The position numbers and the translations under genes were made by a program. A stretch of DNA of 64,000 nucleotides from assembly GCA_948567375.1 (NCBI GenBank), contig OX419760.1:17112001-17176000 (forward strand). Reading direction: 5' to 3'. The first letter of the stretch is position 1. Each line of letters starts with the position of its first letter. Below the pieces are notes generated by a model. The model was given only the letters and a program-made list of their open reading frames with translations. It was not told the origin of the DNA and made no database searches. The stretch is from Lunularia cruciata (taxonomy: Eukaryota; Streptophyta; Marchantiopsida; Lunulariales; Lunulariaceae). Below are positions 43,340 to 56,025 of this stretch, piece by piece.

Positions 43340-44690
43340 ATGCAGAGTTTGGAGGTTTTTGAGGAGCTACACAAGTTGTTTTGCTTTCAATATGAAAGAT
43401 TTGGGTGGATTTGGGTGATGAATCTAAAAGGATTTGGTGTTCAAATTGACCTGATTAGTAATACAATAGCTTTTTTACATCCTTACAAATATAGTGGCAT
43501 GGAGAGATCATTGATTCAATGCCAGAGTAGAGATCCATTTGAGGTTGCTTTGGTGTAGATTTCACATGGAGAATATGCTTAAGCTGCAATGATGCAAACT
43601 AAGAAGGATATGCATAGCAATTGCACACAAAGACAGATATGTAGAGATTACCATCTTATCAACAATAAATTAGAGTTGATTGGTATGTTATGCACACATT
43701 GGAGGAGATCTTTGATACAATTGGGCATGCAAAGGTCTTCCATACTTAAGATCTTCAAGTAGGATATCATCAATTTCCCATCAAGGAGGAGGATAAGTCC
43801 ATGATTGCATTTTGGGCTATTGATCATCATGACAAAAATGTTTTGTATCAATGGTTCTTACTATTTGGAATTAAAGAATGCTCTTGCAAGGTTTTAGAGA
43901 ATCATGGATAGGATCCTAGCAAGATTAGATTTTTCTCAATGCTATATTGATCAATTTTGGTCTATTTTGAGATCTCATGGACTCAAATTACATCTTAAGA
44001 AGTGTAGATTCTTCCCTAAGTAGGTTGAATATTTGAGTCACACTTTCTACCTTGGTAGACTTGGTGTTCAATAGACCAAGGAAGAGGTTATTACGCATAT
44101 TCCTTGGCCTACGGATGTGAGCAAGGTGTAAGCATTCCTTCTATTGCAAAGAGGATTTAGTGTCATTGCCAAGGTCTTGACAAAGCTAACTAAGCTTATG
44201 TAGGAGTGGTGCTGGGGAGATGAGCAAGAGAGAGATTTCATAGAGCTCAAAGAGAGGTTGAAATTTGCTCTTATTCTTAGGAGACCAATCAAAGGATGAA
44301 CATTACAAGTTCATACTAATTGAAGTATGTTGGGGCTTGGATTAGTGCTCATACAACATGATGATGAGGAGGAAGGATTTATGGTGGCCTCTGCTAGTTG
44401 TTCCAAAAATTTAGTAGATGCAAAGTATAGTTCATTATAGAGAGAGAGTACTTGGTAATAGTGTAGGCAATAGCACATATTCAATGTTACCTATTTGCTA
44501 ACTCCTTCACTCTCATTATTGATCATCAACCACTAAAGTGGTTGATGGAATCCAATAAGCTTCCACAAAAGCTTGCAAATGAGCTCTTATTTTACAAGAT
44601 TATGATTTTACAGTTATTCACAAACCTAGAATGGTGAACTATGATACAAATGGGTTGAGTAGAAACCTATGTACCAACCAACAAGATCAA
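43340..44690 (+). pseudogene. Element E reverse transcriptase and RNase H
   Basis: EELHKLFCFQYERFG and HPYKYSGMERSLIQ at 43340-43560 match the entry to a gypsy reverse transcriptase. Later blocks include an RNase H end near 44515-44670 (DHQPLKWLMESNKLPQKLAN, DYDFTVIHKPRMVNYDTNGL). Broken. Confidence 0.65.
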
Positions 44691-45076
44691 ATTATAGCAT
44701 GTTAGCATGGTGAGACTAATGAGGAGAGAGTGCCATGGTGGTATACATTTACCTTTTAATATATTTTTTGAGGCTTTGATAGTATCTCACATAGTACAAA
44801 TAGGAAGGAGTTGTTGAGATCTTAGATCCAAAGGTTGGAGATATTGGTACAAGTCAACAAGAAATTCATGATGATATCTTAGTGTTGTCTTGTGAGTGGT
44901 ACAATTGGTACAAAGAGAGAGACTATGTCCTACAACTTCTTAGGCAGTTTAGATTGGACTGCACAATCTTCTTTGTGTATGGGAAAATGATAGAGTGCAA
45001 GTAATACCTCTTCCATCTCAGAGACCACAATTGGTATGATATCCTTATGAATAGGACATTTTGGAGTAAAGTGGAC

Positions 45077-45753
45077 TTTAACACCCATTATTGTATGTAT
45101 ACTCTATTGTGATATTTGATTTGGTACTACAATTATGTGAGAGATATTTTTCATATGGATTTTAACCAAGCTTCTGAATTAGCCATGATTAGCTAAAGTT
45201 AGTCATAGCCAAGATAGCAATAACTCTACTTTATAGTAAATAGAAAAGATGATCACTACAATTTTGGATTTTAGTGTATTGACTTTGAATTATTTCTAGA
45301 TGTTTGGCTTTGAAGAAAGAGTTGAGAACTCTTGGACCTACTTGCCTTTTTGGTTTGGGTTCTTCTTTAGTCCAAGGATAGCCCATGTGAAAGAATCATT
45401 GACTTTGTTATGGGGTCAAGATAAGATCACATGCTTAGGAGATTATTCCCATGAGTTTGGCTATTCCTAAATAATTTTGTCTTTATATGACTTTTTTCTC
45501 AATAACTTGAGTTAATATGGTAATAGTAACTTTGGTGTATAACTATTTCACAATTATATAAACTAGATATGAAGAGGTACTCAACATCCTTTCATTTGTA
45601 ACTATCTCTCTCTCTCATGGAGTTCTATATGAGCAATGGCTTGAGTCATGGAGGTGTCTTGGAATTCTAGAATTCTTTTCCTTTTTAGTCCATGGTGCTC
45701 TAACTTGATAGCCATTAGAGAATCATCTTGAGTGAGAGACACACCATCTCAAA
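45077..45753 (+). repeat. 5' LTR of A3
   Basis: About 677 bp aligning along its length with the family A LTR (taacaccc start, gagtgagagacacacc end), followed by a decayed primer site ttccattgtttggac. Confidence 0.88.
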
Positions 45754-45858
45754 TTTTTAGTTCCATTGTTTGGACTTCTTTGGAAGGCAAGATAATGTTC
45801 CATGTAGAATTTTATTTTAGATAGGAGGCTATAAGATCTCACTTGGAGAAAGAGGGCT

Positions 45859-46540
45859 TGTAATATCCATTTGTGCATATATGTGCTATTGTGATATTCA
45901 GTTTAGTATTACAAGTATTTGAGAGATATTATTTATACAAAGATAAATGATGGTTCTATATTAGTCTTGATTAGCTAAATTTATTCATAGCTAAAATAGA
46001 GATCACCTTACTTTAGAAGAAGTGGAAAAGATGAGCACCAATATTTTGGATTCTAGTGTATTGACTTGGTATTATTTTTTGGTGTTTGACTTTGAGAAAA
46101 GAGTTGAGAACTCTTGGATCTACAAACCTTTTTGTTTTGGATTCTTTTATAGTTCAAGGATAGCCCATGTGAAGGAATATTTGACTTAGTGATTGGGTCA
46201 AGAAAAGACTATATGGTTAGGGAGATATTCTCATAAGTATCAATATTCCTTTAGACTTTAGACTTTATTTGACTTTTAGCCTAGTAACTTGAGTTACTCC
46301 AATAATCAATAACTTTAGTGCATTAAAATTTCATAAGTATATAAACTAGGAGTGAGGAAGTACTCATCATCTTTTCATTTACAACTATCTCTCTCTCATT
46401 GAGGTTTCTAATGAGCAATGGTTTGAGTCTTGGAATGTTAGCTTTGGAAGAGTATGATGGATTTTGAGGTTCCTTGCCTTCTAAGTCCATGGTGCACTAC
46501 CATATAGCCATCAGAGGTTCATCCAGAGTGAGAGACTAGT
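45859..46540 (+). repeat. Solo LTR A4 (family A) inside A3
   Basis: About 680 bp from tgtaatatccatttgtgc to gttggctctta. A3 leader sequence continues on both sides (agagggct on the left, acttatgttagagaac on the right). No clear target duplication remains. A solo LTR left by LTR-LTR recombination of an old family A insertion. Confidence 0.85.
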
Positions 46541-47937
46541 TGGCTCTTAAGACAAACTTATGTTAGAGAACATAGATCCATTTGTATACCTTGTAGTTCA
46601 TTATAATGTTTATGAGATGATATTATACATCATATATACATGAGAGCATTTGGAAAGATTTTGTGAGATGGACCACAAATATTGGAAATTATGGATTTTT
46701 GGACAAAAGTTTAAGTTTAGATCTTGATTTGAAATTTACATAGATAATAGATTGGGTTACACTTCATTTAGCACACTTTAAATTACAATGGGAGTTACTA
46801 CATGCATTGAGCTAGAAGTTGTGGAAGATGGTAGTGTACAATTGGAAAATTGTTTATTGCTCACTGTTTCTTGATTTCATTTTGGATTGCCTTGAGACAT
46901 TCCAAAAAAATTTAATGATGGATAGGCTTCCTTTGGGCCTAATATTTAGATTTTATTTTGAAGAGAGAGTTATGAATCTCTGAAGTGATGGAGGTAGTTT
47001 TATAGCAAATCTAGGAAGATGAGTAATAAATAGAGAGATGCTTATGTCAAATGGCTTGATGGAAAAGGATAAAATTTTGCACAGGTGGATTCCCTAAAGT
47101 GCATATTAGGTTTGAAAAATTTCAGAAGATTTGGACTTTCTCTTTGGGAGAATTGATTGATATTGTGAGAAGGGGTCCATTTCTAGAGGGTTGAACTATC
47201 AAGCATGAGGAATTTGAGAACAACCAAAAGTATGTTTGAGTGTTTAGACTCATCTTGGGAGCATAGAAGACCATTAGGAGTGGAATTTGAGGATGTAAGG
47301 TTCCCCAAGGGGTTGAGAGGATAGTAGTGGCTAATTTGAGGAAAGGAGAGTTTAGAGCGGAATTTCAAAGAGAGCAATGAAAGGATTCAAAAACCTTCAC
47401 CGCTTGGAGGAAAGAGTGACTTTAAGTACTTTTTATGTAGAGAGAGGACATAAGGCAAGTTAATCTCCATTGAGATTTGAGAGTAAGATATTAAGTGAAA
47501 AGAGAGGCTTACTTGACTTGGGATTGCATGTTGGACTTTCTTCATCAAGATTGGGAGGCAGAAGATATAGGATCAAGGAGTTGTATGAAGTTCATGGAGT
47601 GGATAGAATTCCAAAGAGCCATAAGTATAGTGGAGCAACACTAATTTTGGAGACCTTGGTGAAAGATCTTGAATTGATTCTTAGTACCACTATAGAGAAA
47701 CTTCTACCTTCATTAGTTAGTTCTCAAGATTTGTGATGGAGCTAATGTTTCAACTTATGGATAAATTATCTACAAAAGTAAGATTAATATGCACTCTAGA
47801 ATTTTTTCATAAAATGGAAATCTTGAAGTAACTTGAAGCTTTTATGTTCCCTATAGTTGACTACTATCAAATGATATTAATCTTATTTGTACTCTAATAG
47901 TTAAATAGTAAGATAAAACATAGAGCGAGAAGAAAGA
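46541..47937 (+). pseudogene. A3 leader and upstream zinc ORF
   Basis: Decayed counterpart of 14920-16320 of A1. The best-kept part (47470-47736) encodes GLLDLGLHVGLSSSRLGGRR, the middle of the upstream zinc ORF, confirming that this ORF is an old family trait. Confidence 0.75.
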
Positions 47938-50900
47938 TGTGGTGCTCACATTTTTTGTTTTTCTTCAAAATGTGGAAGAAGAAGTGTATAGAGAAGTTGA
48001 ATTGCGCCTGTATGGCTGAAGAAGGCAAAGAAAAGTGTCCTCAGGATGAAACCCAAGGTAATGTGGCTTTGGGTCATAAGGCAAAGTACTCGGAATTGCC
48101 TTGTCAACGTACAACCTGAAGTAAGGAGTCTTCATATTGGGGGTGCTCAACCTGAGGTGAGGACAGTGTAATAGCTTTCCTTTGGGGCGAGAGATTCAAG
48201 AAGGGACCGTTCAAAAATGGCGGTTATATGCATGAAGGACACTTGACAATGATAGGAGCATGCATGAGGTGTGATGTCTTGGTAGAAACTTGAATTGCAG
48301 AAAGACAAAGAAGGCACGACTCTATAAAAAGTGGGCTAAAGATGAAGTGATGACAAGCAATTTTCCCTTGCCGTTAAGAAGTCATCTTGTAGGAGATTGT
48401 GGGAAGGGAAGTAGAGTCAAAGATGCGTTGGTGTGTAGAGGAGAATTTGAGAGAGCTAATCCAGGAATCAGTAGGAAGAATAGTCCACAACCCAGAGTGG
48501 AAGAGAGAAAGATGGGAGGAGGGAAGAACAACTCAAAATTTGCAATGAGAAATCATGTGATTCGGAGGTTAGATGTGATTGCAAGAATTGAAGTCTTGAG
48601 CAGACTTTGGATCACATTCTTGGCGTGGAACTGGAATGTAAGCTTTCCAGGGTTCATGACTGAGATCATTGAGAGTAGATGTCTTGATGGCCCCGAGGAA
48701 GAGGGGAAGAGAGGTAATCCGGCTCGTTGGACGGAGTCAAATTGGAGGTTAGTACTCGGAAGAGAAGTAGGCACGGAGCATGGTGCCACGTTCTTGGGGA
48801 AGGAAGAAGTAGCAGAAGAAATCCAAGAGGTGAGAGATGCTTTCTCTTCGAAGCGCACAAAGAATGGTTAAAAAGTAGAGAGTTACAAGGATCCTGTCAA
48901 GCGAGGGATCGTGAGTGCTCTAATGGCAATCTTGAAGCTAGAGAGAATGACTTATGTGATGAAGCACCAAGCGGTGTTCTTCCATAAGATGTTTGCAGGA
49001 GAACCGATTAACTAGGCAAAGTGTTTTCATGGGCAAACAAGATAGATGGTATGGAATTTGTGGGATAAATTGCCTCCGCATTACATTGTGCCATTTGCAT
49101 CTCATTTCTATCTAGAGCTGAACTTGCTCAATGCGGCGGAGCGCAACAGGATGGTGTCGCATTTCCATCTTGACTTAAGAAAAGATATTGATGCGGAGGA
49201 GCAACAATACATTCTTCAGATCAGGAGCAGCGATGAGTACTACATGTAGACAGGGAAGAGTGTACAGTTGGACGTGAGTACTCCAAAGAAGAGGAGTTGA
49301 CAAGGAGAAGGAGAAGACATGGAGAAAGTAAGACCTTGGAAGACTAGAAGAGTAAACCCAAGGAAAGGTATGGTGGTAATCACATTGTTGGAGGAAGAAT
49401 CAAAAGGTGAAGCCGAGTGCAAGTCCAAAGACTCGGAAAGAGATGAAGAACCCAAGCTCACACTATAGAGTGGAGACATGAGTAGTGATAGCGATGATGG
49501 AGGGGAGATGACATTGGTACCCAAGGAAGAGAAATCCACGATGGAGATAAAGGAGAAAGGTAACTCAAAGTTGGAAGACGAAGTGCCAGAGCAGGAAGAA
49601 AGGAAAGTTACCATTCAACATGGAGTTTGTTCTAGGCAAAAGGTGAAGTGTGAAGCAAGGCCAAGTAAGGTAAGAGAAGAGGAGAATGAAAGTTTGGGGA
49701 GTGAAGCATCCATTCCTATACGGTGACTGCGGCTCAGAAGGCGAGTGTCAAGTGAAGAAGAGGTGAAGAAGGAGATCACTCCGCAAGTCAAGGTAACTTT
49801 GAGTGAAGGAGTGGAGTACCTGCGGGAGGTTGTGTGCCTCTTATTAGTGAAGTAAGAGCACAAGAAGAAGGAGATGCAGTCAAAGTGTCTGGAGGTGAAG
49901 ACTGTCTTGCAGGTGTTAGCACAATTAGAAGAAGAGAACTCAAAATTGAAGAAGAGTATAATCTGAGGTGCGGAGGAAAGGGAAGTACCATCAATAGATG
50001 CAATAGTGCAGCATCCAGTGCTTGAGAGTTTGAGGAGAGAAGCAAGGAATCGGGAGGAATTGATAGAGCAGAGTGTCATAGCAAAGGAAAGACAAATTGC
50101 TGAATATGAAATCTTGAAGCAGCAGTCTGTTGATTCACAACTAGAAATTATCCATGCTATGGCAAGAGCAGCAGAGAAAGAGCAAGAGCTTGATAGAGTG
50201 ATGGAAGGTGTAGAAGAGAAGAAGCAGCTATGGCAACAAGAGTTGATAGTGCGGTATAGAGAAGAAGGAAGGTTGAGAGAGTTACTTCGCAATCAGGAGG
50301 AAAAGATTGTGCAGAAGGAGAAGGAGAAGGAGAAGGAAGCTATGAAAGCCAAGTTCAAAGCAGAACTGGCAATGTACAAAGAAGATTGGCTTGCAGATCG
50401 AGAATGGGAAAGGAAAATGAGATTGGAGCCATTAAAAGAGATTGTGATCAAGATGAATGCAATGTTGAGTATAGAGGCTAGTATGCACATCAAAGAGATG
50501 AGGCTGCATGAGTTGAAGTTGTTGGTGCAGGAGACAAGGAGGAGAAATGTGAAGGACAAAGACTTGAATGCTTTGTTGATCAGTCTAAGAACTTGTGTAG
50601 ATAGGAAGATATTGGAAGTAGAAGACAATATCACAATCTGATTAGACTTGGTCAAATTAGAAATAGATAAACTTCAGAAGGATGTCTGAGAAAAACCCGA
50701 AGTAGATGAAGTGGGAGTGCAGATGTCTTTGGAGTTACCATTGGAGACATTAGAGAAGAGTGGGTCGGGAGATAAGGAGTTAGATAGATTACCCGTTAGT
50801 GGAATTTCAGATCAGGAAAGAGAATTGTTAGATTTGGTAGAAGAATTAGGAGTTGTGAAACTCAAGGATAGAGTAGTAGTGAGTGAAGTTACTTCGGGAT

Positions 50901-51711
50901 TGAAAGTCAAGGAAGAAGTAGATATCAGATCGGATTAGTAACAAACTTGAGATTTGAAGAGGCAGATACAAAGAGGTGCATTGTCATTTCGGATCTGTAG
51001 GTTTGTAGAGTTGTTAGGAAATGGTATAGTTGTTAGAACTGATGTTTGCTTCGCTATTTAAGAGTAGCATTTGCTGGAAATTGTTATCTAGGGCTCATAA
51101 TTTCTAAGAATAGATAAAGTGAAGTGTTGTGAAGCAGTGCTTGTTGCTTGAGCTTGATTCCGAGTATCAAATTTTTGTTTGTGTTTGTGAGTGTGGGGAG
51201 AAATTTAAAGTGAAAGTCAGTATGCTTGTTGGATGTTGGATTCCACAGCCTTGATCTTCATTCTATGTGTTTGATCTTGAGTGAAGTGCAATCAAAGCAA
51301 TGCCTTGACAGATCTGAGAGGAATTGTAGTGTTGGTAGTATTCTGCATTTGTGAGTGCAGCGCAAAGTTGATATGAAGCAATTTCAATGGAGGAGTGGAA
51401 CACAATTTTGTGGCAAAGTCATTTTGTAGTGAAGTGTCATTTTTGGGAGAGCCTGAATCATCACAATCAAGATTGTTTGGAAAGATTTGATGGAGTTGTG
51501 ATTAAGGAGTGTTATTTTGTGACAAGATTGCAAATCAGTGCTTGTTACTCTCTTCTAGGTGTGGTTTCTACTTGAGAGATTAAAGACGCAACCAAGAAGA
51601 ACTACGTGTTACTGTTTGACTTTGTATTTGACCAATTCTGACTTGTATCTCTGCGGGACCAAAGTTTACTTACCCGATTACCGCAATAATGATATTTGCC
51701 GGGTTGTCACA
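47938..51711 (+). repeat. Solo LTR B2 of family B (3774 bp)
   Basis: TGTGGTGCTCACA to GGGTTGTCACA, homologous along its entire length to the B1 LTR. It lies inside A3, with A3 sequence resuming on the other side. Flanks aaaga (47933-47937) and aaagg (51712-51716) are a 5-bp target duplication with one change; the empty site in A1 reads gaaagatagtgag. No internal region remains. It differs from B1 by about 6-10% by eye. Confidence 0.92.
48290..50940 (+). pseudogene. Decayed U3 ORF in solo LTR B2
   Basis: Open pieces at 48290-48871, 49046-49249 and 50006-50641 encode peptides clearly similar to the B1 U3 coding stretch: the SKFAMRNHVIRRLDV block, PPHYIVPFASHFYL, an acidic part and a long coiled-coil part (REEGRLRELLRNQEEK). 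A few disruptions. Two independent LTR insertions carrying the same coding stretch show it is a family trait. Confidence 0.75.
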
Positions 51712-51716
51712 AAAGG

Positions 51717-53835
51717 TAGTGAGAGGTTAAAATGGGGAAACTTCTTTGGTAAGAATGAGAAGATATAGAAGCTTTTGGTAGAGACTTAAAGAGAGTTTTG
51801 TATACAAAAAAATGAGAGGAAGAAAATTGAGTGGGCGTTATTACTATTGGATTTGTTAGAAGATGTAATTCTTACATGGTATGAGTCAAAATACAAGAAC
51901 AAAAAAAGGAATGATGCCAAACAAGAGTCTTAGGAGAGTTTGACTATTTCACTTCTTGAGAAATTTCTCCCAAATAAAAACTATTATAGATTGATGAGTG
52001 AGGTGATTTTCCTCAAGCACAAAGATGGAGAGAAAGTAGGAGCTTATGTAGAAAGAGTGAGAAGTTAGAGTCCAAATTCCACATAATGTTAAGGAAAAGT
52101 GGAGATGATATGGAGACAACCATAATAAGGATAGGAGCTATGCTTACCAATAATTTTTGGGGAGGTCGAAACAAAAAATTGAAGCAAGATGAGATATTAG
52201 AAACCTTCTTCAAAGGAAGAAACTATCAAGATTGTAGTTTGTATGGAGGAGAGTTTGGAAGGAGATGAGAGTGATTTGGTGGTGAAGGAGGATTTTCATT
52301 CTCTACAAGTCTACAAGTATGCTAGAGCTTCTGATTCTTTGGTGGCAAGAGTGGAACCATAAGTAGTAATTGCTTTGGTTCTTGCACCTCCTCCAAAAGA
52401 TCCCCTTCAGACTATGATGGAGCAATTTGTGGATCTCAAGATCAATGTAGTACAACTCTGGGGAAGAGAAAGGTGGATCTAAATGCTAGGATATGACCTT
52501 GAGGTTACGGTACCTATCCATATAAAAGAGGCCAACCAACCAACCAGTAATTTTAATGATAATTTTTTTTTGGTTATGGATGTAAATGTCACATCCAAAG
52601 GGACTGCACAAATTCCACTTATCATGGAGGAAATGGTTATGAGGGAGCCAATAGAGAGAAGGAGAGAGGTGTTAAAACCACCTAAGTAGCTCTTATGTAA
52701 AATAGAGGTAAGGGGATAATATCCATAGATGTTGTGGAGAGCAAGTATGAAAATGAAGGAGAGCTCAAAATCCAGAAGTCTTAATTCAAAAGTCTTAATT
52801 CTTAAACTCCAAAAGTCTTGGAGCTTTTGACACAAGAGAAAAAGAGAGCCCATTTTGCAAATGATTTACATTCTTCTCAAGGATAGTCCTTTGCCTACTA
52901 GGATAACATGCACCACACTTCAATGCCTTCAATAACAAAGACTCCAAGGAAGAAGTTGTGGATGGATGATTTCCTGCAAAGCAACAATGAGACTACAATG
53001 TGTGGAGGGCGTTGGTAGTCACAAGACTAATATCACAATGAGCTAACTGATTGCTTTGAGAAAGGAGCTTATTGGTGGTCTGACTTAAACAAGGAGCAAG
53101 AGAAAGAAGGGAAAATAGAAGGCCCCAATATCATGGGAGTGGTGGATGCAAAACTAGTACTATGGAAGACTTATGAATATGCCTCCAAGATTGATGTGAG
53201 GATGAATGGTCACAACATCAAGGATGCATTTGTTGATGGAGGATTTCTTGTGAATGCCATGTTAGAGAGTTTGGTGAAGAAGTTGGGTATTATACTCTCT
53301 AGACCTTCAATATTTGTATAAGCATGGCAAACAAGCAACAAGTTTGACCAGTGGGTATGATAGACAAGGAGGTAATACTGGTTATGAGAGTTCAAAATCT
53401 TATGACTTTCTTAGTCTTGAAGGATTCAAGCTATGATTTTTACTTGGGAGACCATGCTTAAGAGCAGCTTGTAAAATTTATTGATGGCATAAAGGATACT
53501 TGAAGATTGGGCCATCAAACCATTGAGTTACAATTCTTGTAACTAACACCACCCACACTTCATATTCAAGTACACCATCTTCTAATTACTGGGAATCAAA
53601 TTTAGAAGAAGGAGCTCTAAGAGTTGACACAAGCATGGAGGAAAAGATTTCCATAGAGGACTATAATTTTGAATATGATTAAGATGTGTATCTCTTGTAT
53701 GCTATGGATTTTGCACCTAAGCCAAAGGTTTTGAAAGACCTTTATAAATCACCATTGATGCTTGAAGAGATAGAGAGGAGAAAATATACCTTCAAATATG
53801 GTCCAAATGTTACCAAGGAGGAGAAGGTAAGATTT
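51717..53835 (+). pseudogene. A3 gag and start of pol
   Basis: Plus-strand counterpart of A1 16333 to about 18462: gag core, decayed zinc knuckle region, protease (HNIKDAFVDGG at about 53210) and the acidic linker. Heavily broken. Ends at the junction with the minus-strand duplicate. Confidence 0.85.
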
Positions 53836-54373
53836 GCGGATTGGTCTTTGCATGTGACTCTACCTCTATCTTGTGCTCTTTCATGGTGACTTCCTTCAAA
53901 TCCTTGTAACTAAAAGCAAACACATAGATGAACTTGCAGAAAATCTCCTCAAATCTCACCTCCTCCTCTTTGGTAACATTTGGACCATACTTGAGGGTAG
54001 ATAACCTTCTCTCTACCTCCTCAAGTGTCAATGGTGATTTATCTGGGTCCTTCAAAACCTCTGGCTTAGGTGAAAAATCCATAGCACACAAGGGATACAC
54101 ATCTGAATCAGATTCAGATTCATCCTCCTCCGTGGAAGTCTCCTCCTCCATACTTGTGTCCACACCTAAAGCTCCTTCTTTAGAATCTGATTCCCAATAA
54201 TCAGAAGATGGTGTATCTGAATGTGAAGTGTTGATGGTATTGGTCATAGGAACTGTGACTCCTTGGTTTGATGGCCCAATCCTTAAGTACCCTTTGTGCC
54301 ATCTATCAATTGTGCATGCTGCTCTCAACCATAGCCTTCCAAGAAGTAAGTCATAGCTTGAATCCTTCAAGAT

Positions 54374-55795
54374 TTAGAAAGTCATGAGATTTTGAACTCC
54401 CATAACTGAAACTACCACTTTATCCACCACCCCCATTGATACTGGAGCTTTTACCTTCTTCTTCCTCTTGCTCCTTGTAGAACTCAAACCACCTCCAAGC
54501 TCTTTTCTCAAGGTAGGGTTCAAAGCAATCAATTGGCCCATTGTGATGTTAGCCTTGTGACTACCAACATCCTCCAGCACATTGTAGTTCCATTGTTGCT
54601 TTGAAATCAAGAAATTCTCCATCACCAACTTCGTATTTGGAGTCTTTGTTGTTAATGGTGTTGAGGTGCAAGTGCTCCTAGTAGACATAGGAGTTTCCTT
54701 GCTTGGAGTTAATCCTTGAGAAGAGTGAACATCCTTTGCAAAACAAGCTCTCTTCTTCTCTTGTGCCAAAAGCTCCAAATTAAGACCCTTGGAGATTGAG
54801 CACTCTCCTTTCTCATACTTGTTCTCAACCACATCTATGGATGCTATCCCCTTACCTTTGTTTGGATTAGGAGCCACTTGGGTTTCACTACCTCCCTCTT
54901 TCTCTCTATTGGCTCTCTCATAATCCCTTCCTCCATGGTAAGTGGAATTTGGGCAATTCCTTTGGATATGGCCTCTTCTTCCACAACCAAAAAAATTTCT
55001 ATCATTGAAATTGTTTGCTGGTTGGCCTCCTCTATATGGATAGTTTCCATAACTCTTAGGCCCTCTCCCTACATTCTGATCCACCTCTCTCTTCTCCCAT
55101 AGTTGCACCACATTGATCTTGAGATCCGCCAGTTGTTTTGTGATGGTTTGAAGTGGATCCTTTAATAGAGGTGCATGAACTAGAGCAACTACTACTTGTG
55201 GTGCAACCCTTGCCACCAAAGTATCAGAAGTTCCACCATACTTGTAGCCTTGAGGAGGATGCACAACCTCCTTCACCACCAAATCACTCTCATCTCTTTC
55301 CAAACTCTCCTCCATACAAATTGCAATCTTGATAGCTTCAACCTTGGAAGAAGGTTTCTCATATCTCACCTTGCTTCTAATTTGTGGTCTCAACCCTCTC
55401 ACAAAATTCTTGGTGAGCATGGCCCCTATGCCAATCATAGTAGTCTCCACATCATCCCCATCCTTCCTCAACACCATGCAAAATTTGGACTCTAACTTTT
55501 CCACTCTTTCCACATAGACTCTCACTTTCTCTCCATCTCCTTGTTTGAGAAAGGTAACCTCACTCATCAATTTCTCATAACTCTCATCTGGGAGAAAGTT
55601 CTCAATGAGTGCTGAAGTCAAACTCTCCCAAGACTCATACCATGTAAGTGTTGCATCTTCAAAGAAATCTGGTAATAATGAGGCCCACTCATTCTTCCTC
55701 CCCTCATTGTTTCCTATGCAAGCTCTCGTGAAGTCTCTCAAAAAGGCCTCCACATCTTCTCCATCCTTGCCAAAGAAAACTGGAAGTTTCTCCAT
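54374..55795 (-). CDS. A2 gag polyprotein part, second copy
   Basis: A 473-codon frame with the same peptide as 11774-13195: gag core and zinc knuckle, ending before protease. A fossil fragment kept open only because the duplication is recent. Confidence 0.8.
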   Translation of the reverse strand: MEKLPVFFGKDGEDVEAFLRDFTRACIGNNEGRKNEWASLLPDFFEDATLTWYESWESLTSALIENFLPDESYEKLMSEVTFLKQGDGEKVRVYVERVEKLESKFCMVLRKDGDDVETTMIGIGAMLTKNFVRGLRPQIRSKVRYEKPSSKVEAIKIAICMEESLERDESDLVVKEVVHPPQGYKYGGTSDTLVARVAPQVVVALVHAPLLKDPLQTITKQLADLKINVVQLWEKREVDQNVGRGPKSYGNYPYRGGQPANNFNDRNFFGCGRRGHIQRNCPNSTYHGGRDYERANREKEGGSETQVAPNPNKGKGIASIDVVENKYEKGECSISKGLNLELLAQEKKRACFAKDVHSSQGLTPSKETPMSTRSTCTSTPLTTKTPNTKLVMENFLISKQQWNYNVLEDVGSHKANITMGQLIALNPTLRKELGGGLSSTRSKRKKKVKAPVSMGVVDKVVVSVMGVQNLMTF

Positions 55796-55860
55796 CTTAA
55801 CCCCTCACTATCTTTCTTTTCTCTCAATTGTTTTTCTCTTTTCTTTCTCTCACTCTATAA

Positions 55861-56025
55861 CTAATAGAGTATGTACATGACTAACGCCATTTGAGAATAA
55901 TCCACCCTAGGGAACACAAAAGGTTCAGGTTGTTTCAAGATTTCTATAGCAACATCAAATCCTAGAGTGCATATTAATTGAACTCTCATGTATAGTTTAT
56001 CCATAAGTTGAAAGATTATCTCCAT
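55861..56025 (-). CDS. 54-codon ORF upstream of gag (A2, second copy)
   Basis: Duplicate of 13261-13425; same peptide. Confidence 0.4.
   Translation of the reverse strand: MEIIFQLMDKLYMRVQLICTLGFDVAIEILKQPEPFVFPRVDYSQMALVMYILY

Larger units (their letters stand above)
40890..45076 (+). mobile_element. Element E: Ty3/gypsy fossil with methyltransferase-like domain
   Basis: An internal fragment with no LTR found. Order on the plus strand: protease-like region (about 41195-41560), a C5-methyltransferase-like region (41969-42939), a pre-RT linker (about 43340-43560), reverse transcriptase (about 43560-44290), RNase H (about 44290-44680) and a short tail. It ends where the A3 LTR begins. Dozens of disruptions; clearly ancient. 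Confidence 0.7.
45077..53835 (+). mobile_element. Family A copy A3, old, with nested solo LTRs
   Basis: 5' LTR at 45077-45753, decayed primer site, leader, decayed upstream zinc ORF (47230-47737), gag (51717 on) and the start of pol, ending at 53835 in a head-to-head join with the duplicated block. It is interrupted by solo LTR A4 (45859-46540) and solo LTR B2 (47938-51711). Roughly 15% diverged from A1 by eye and heavily broken. Confidence 0.85.
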
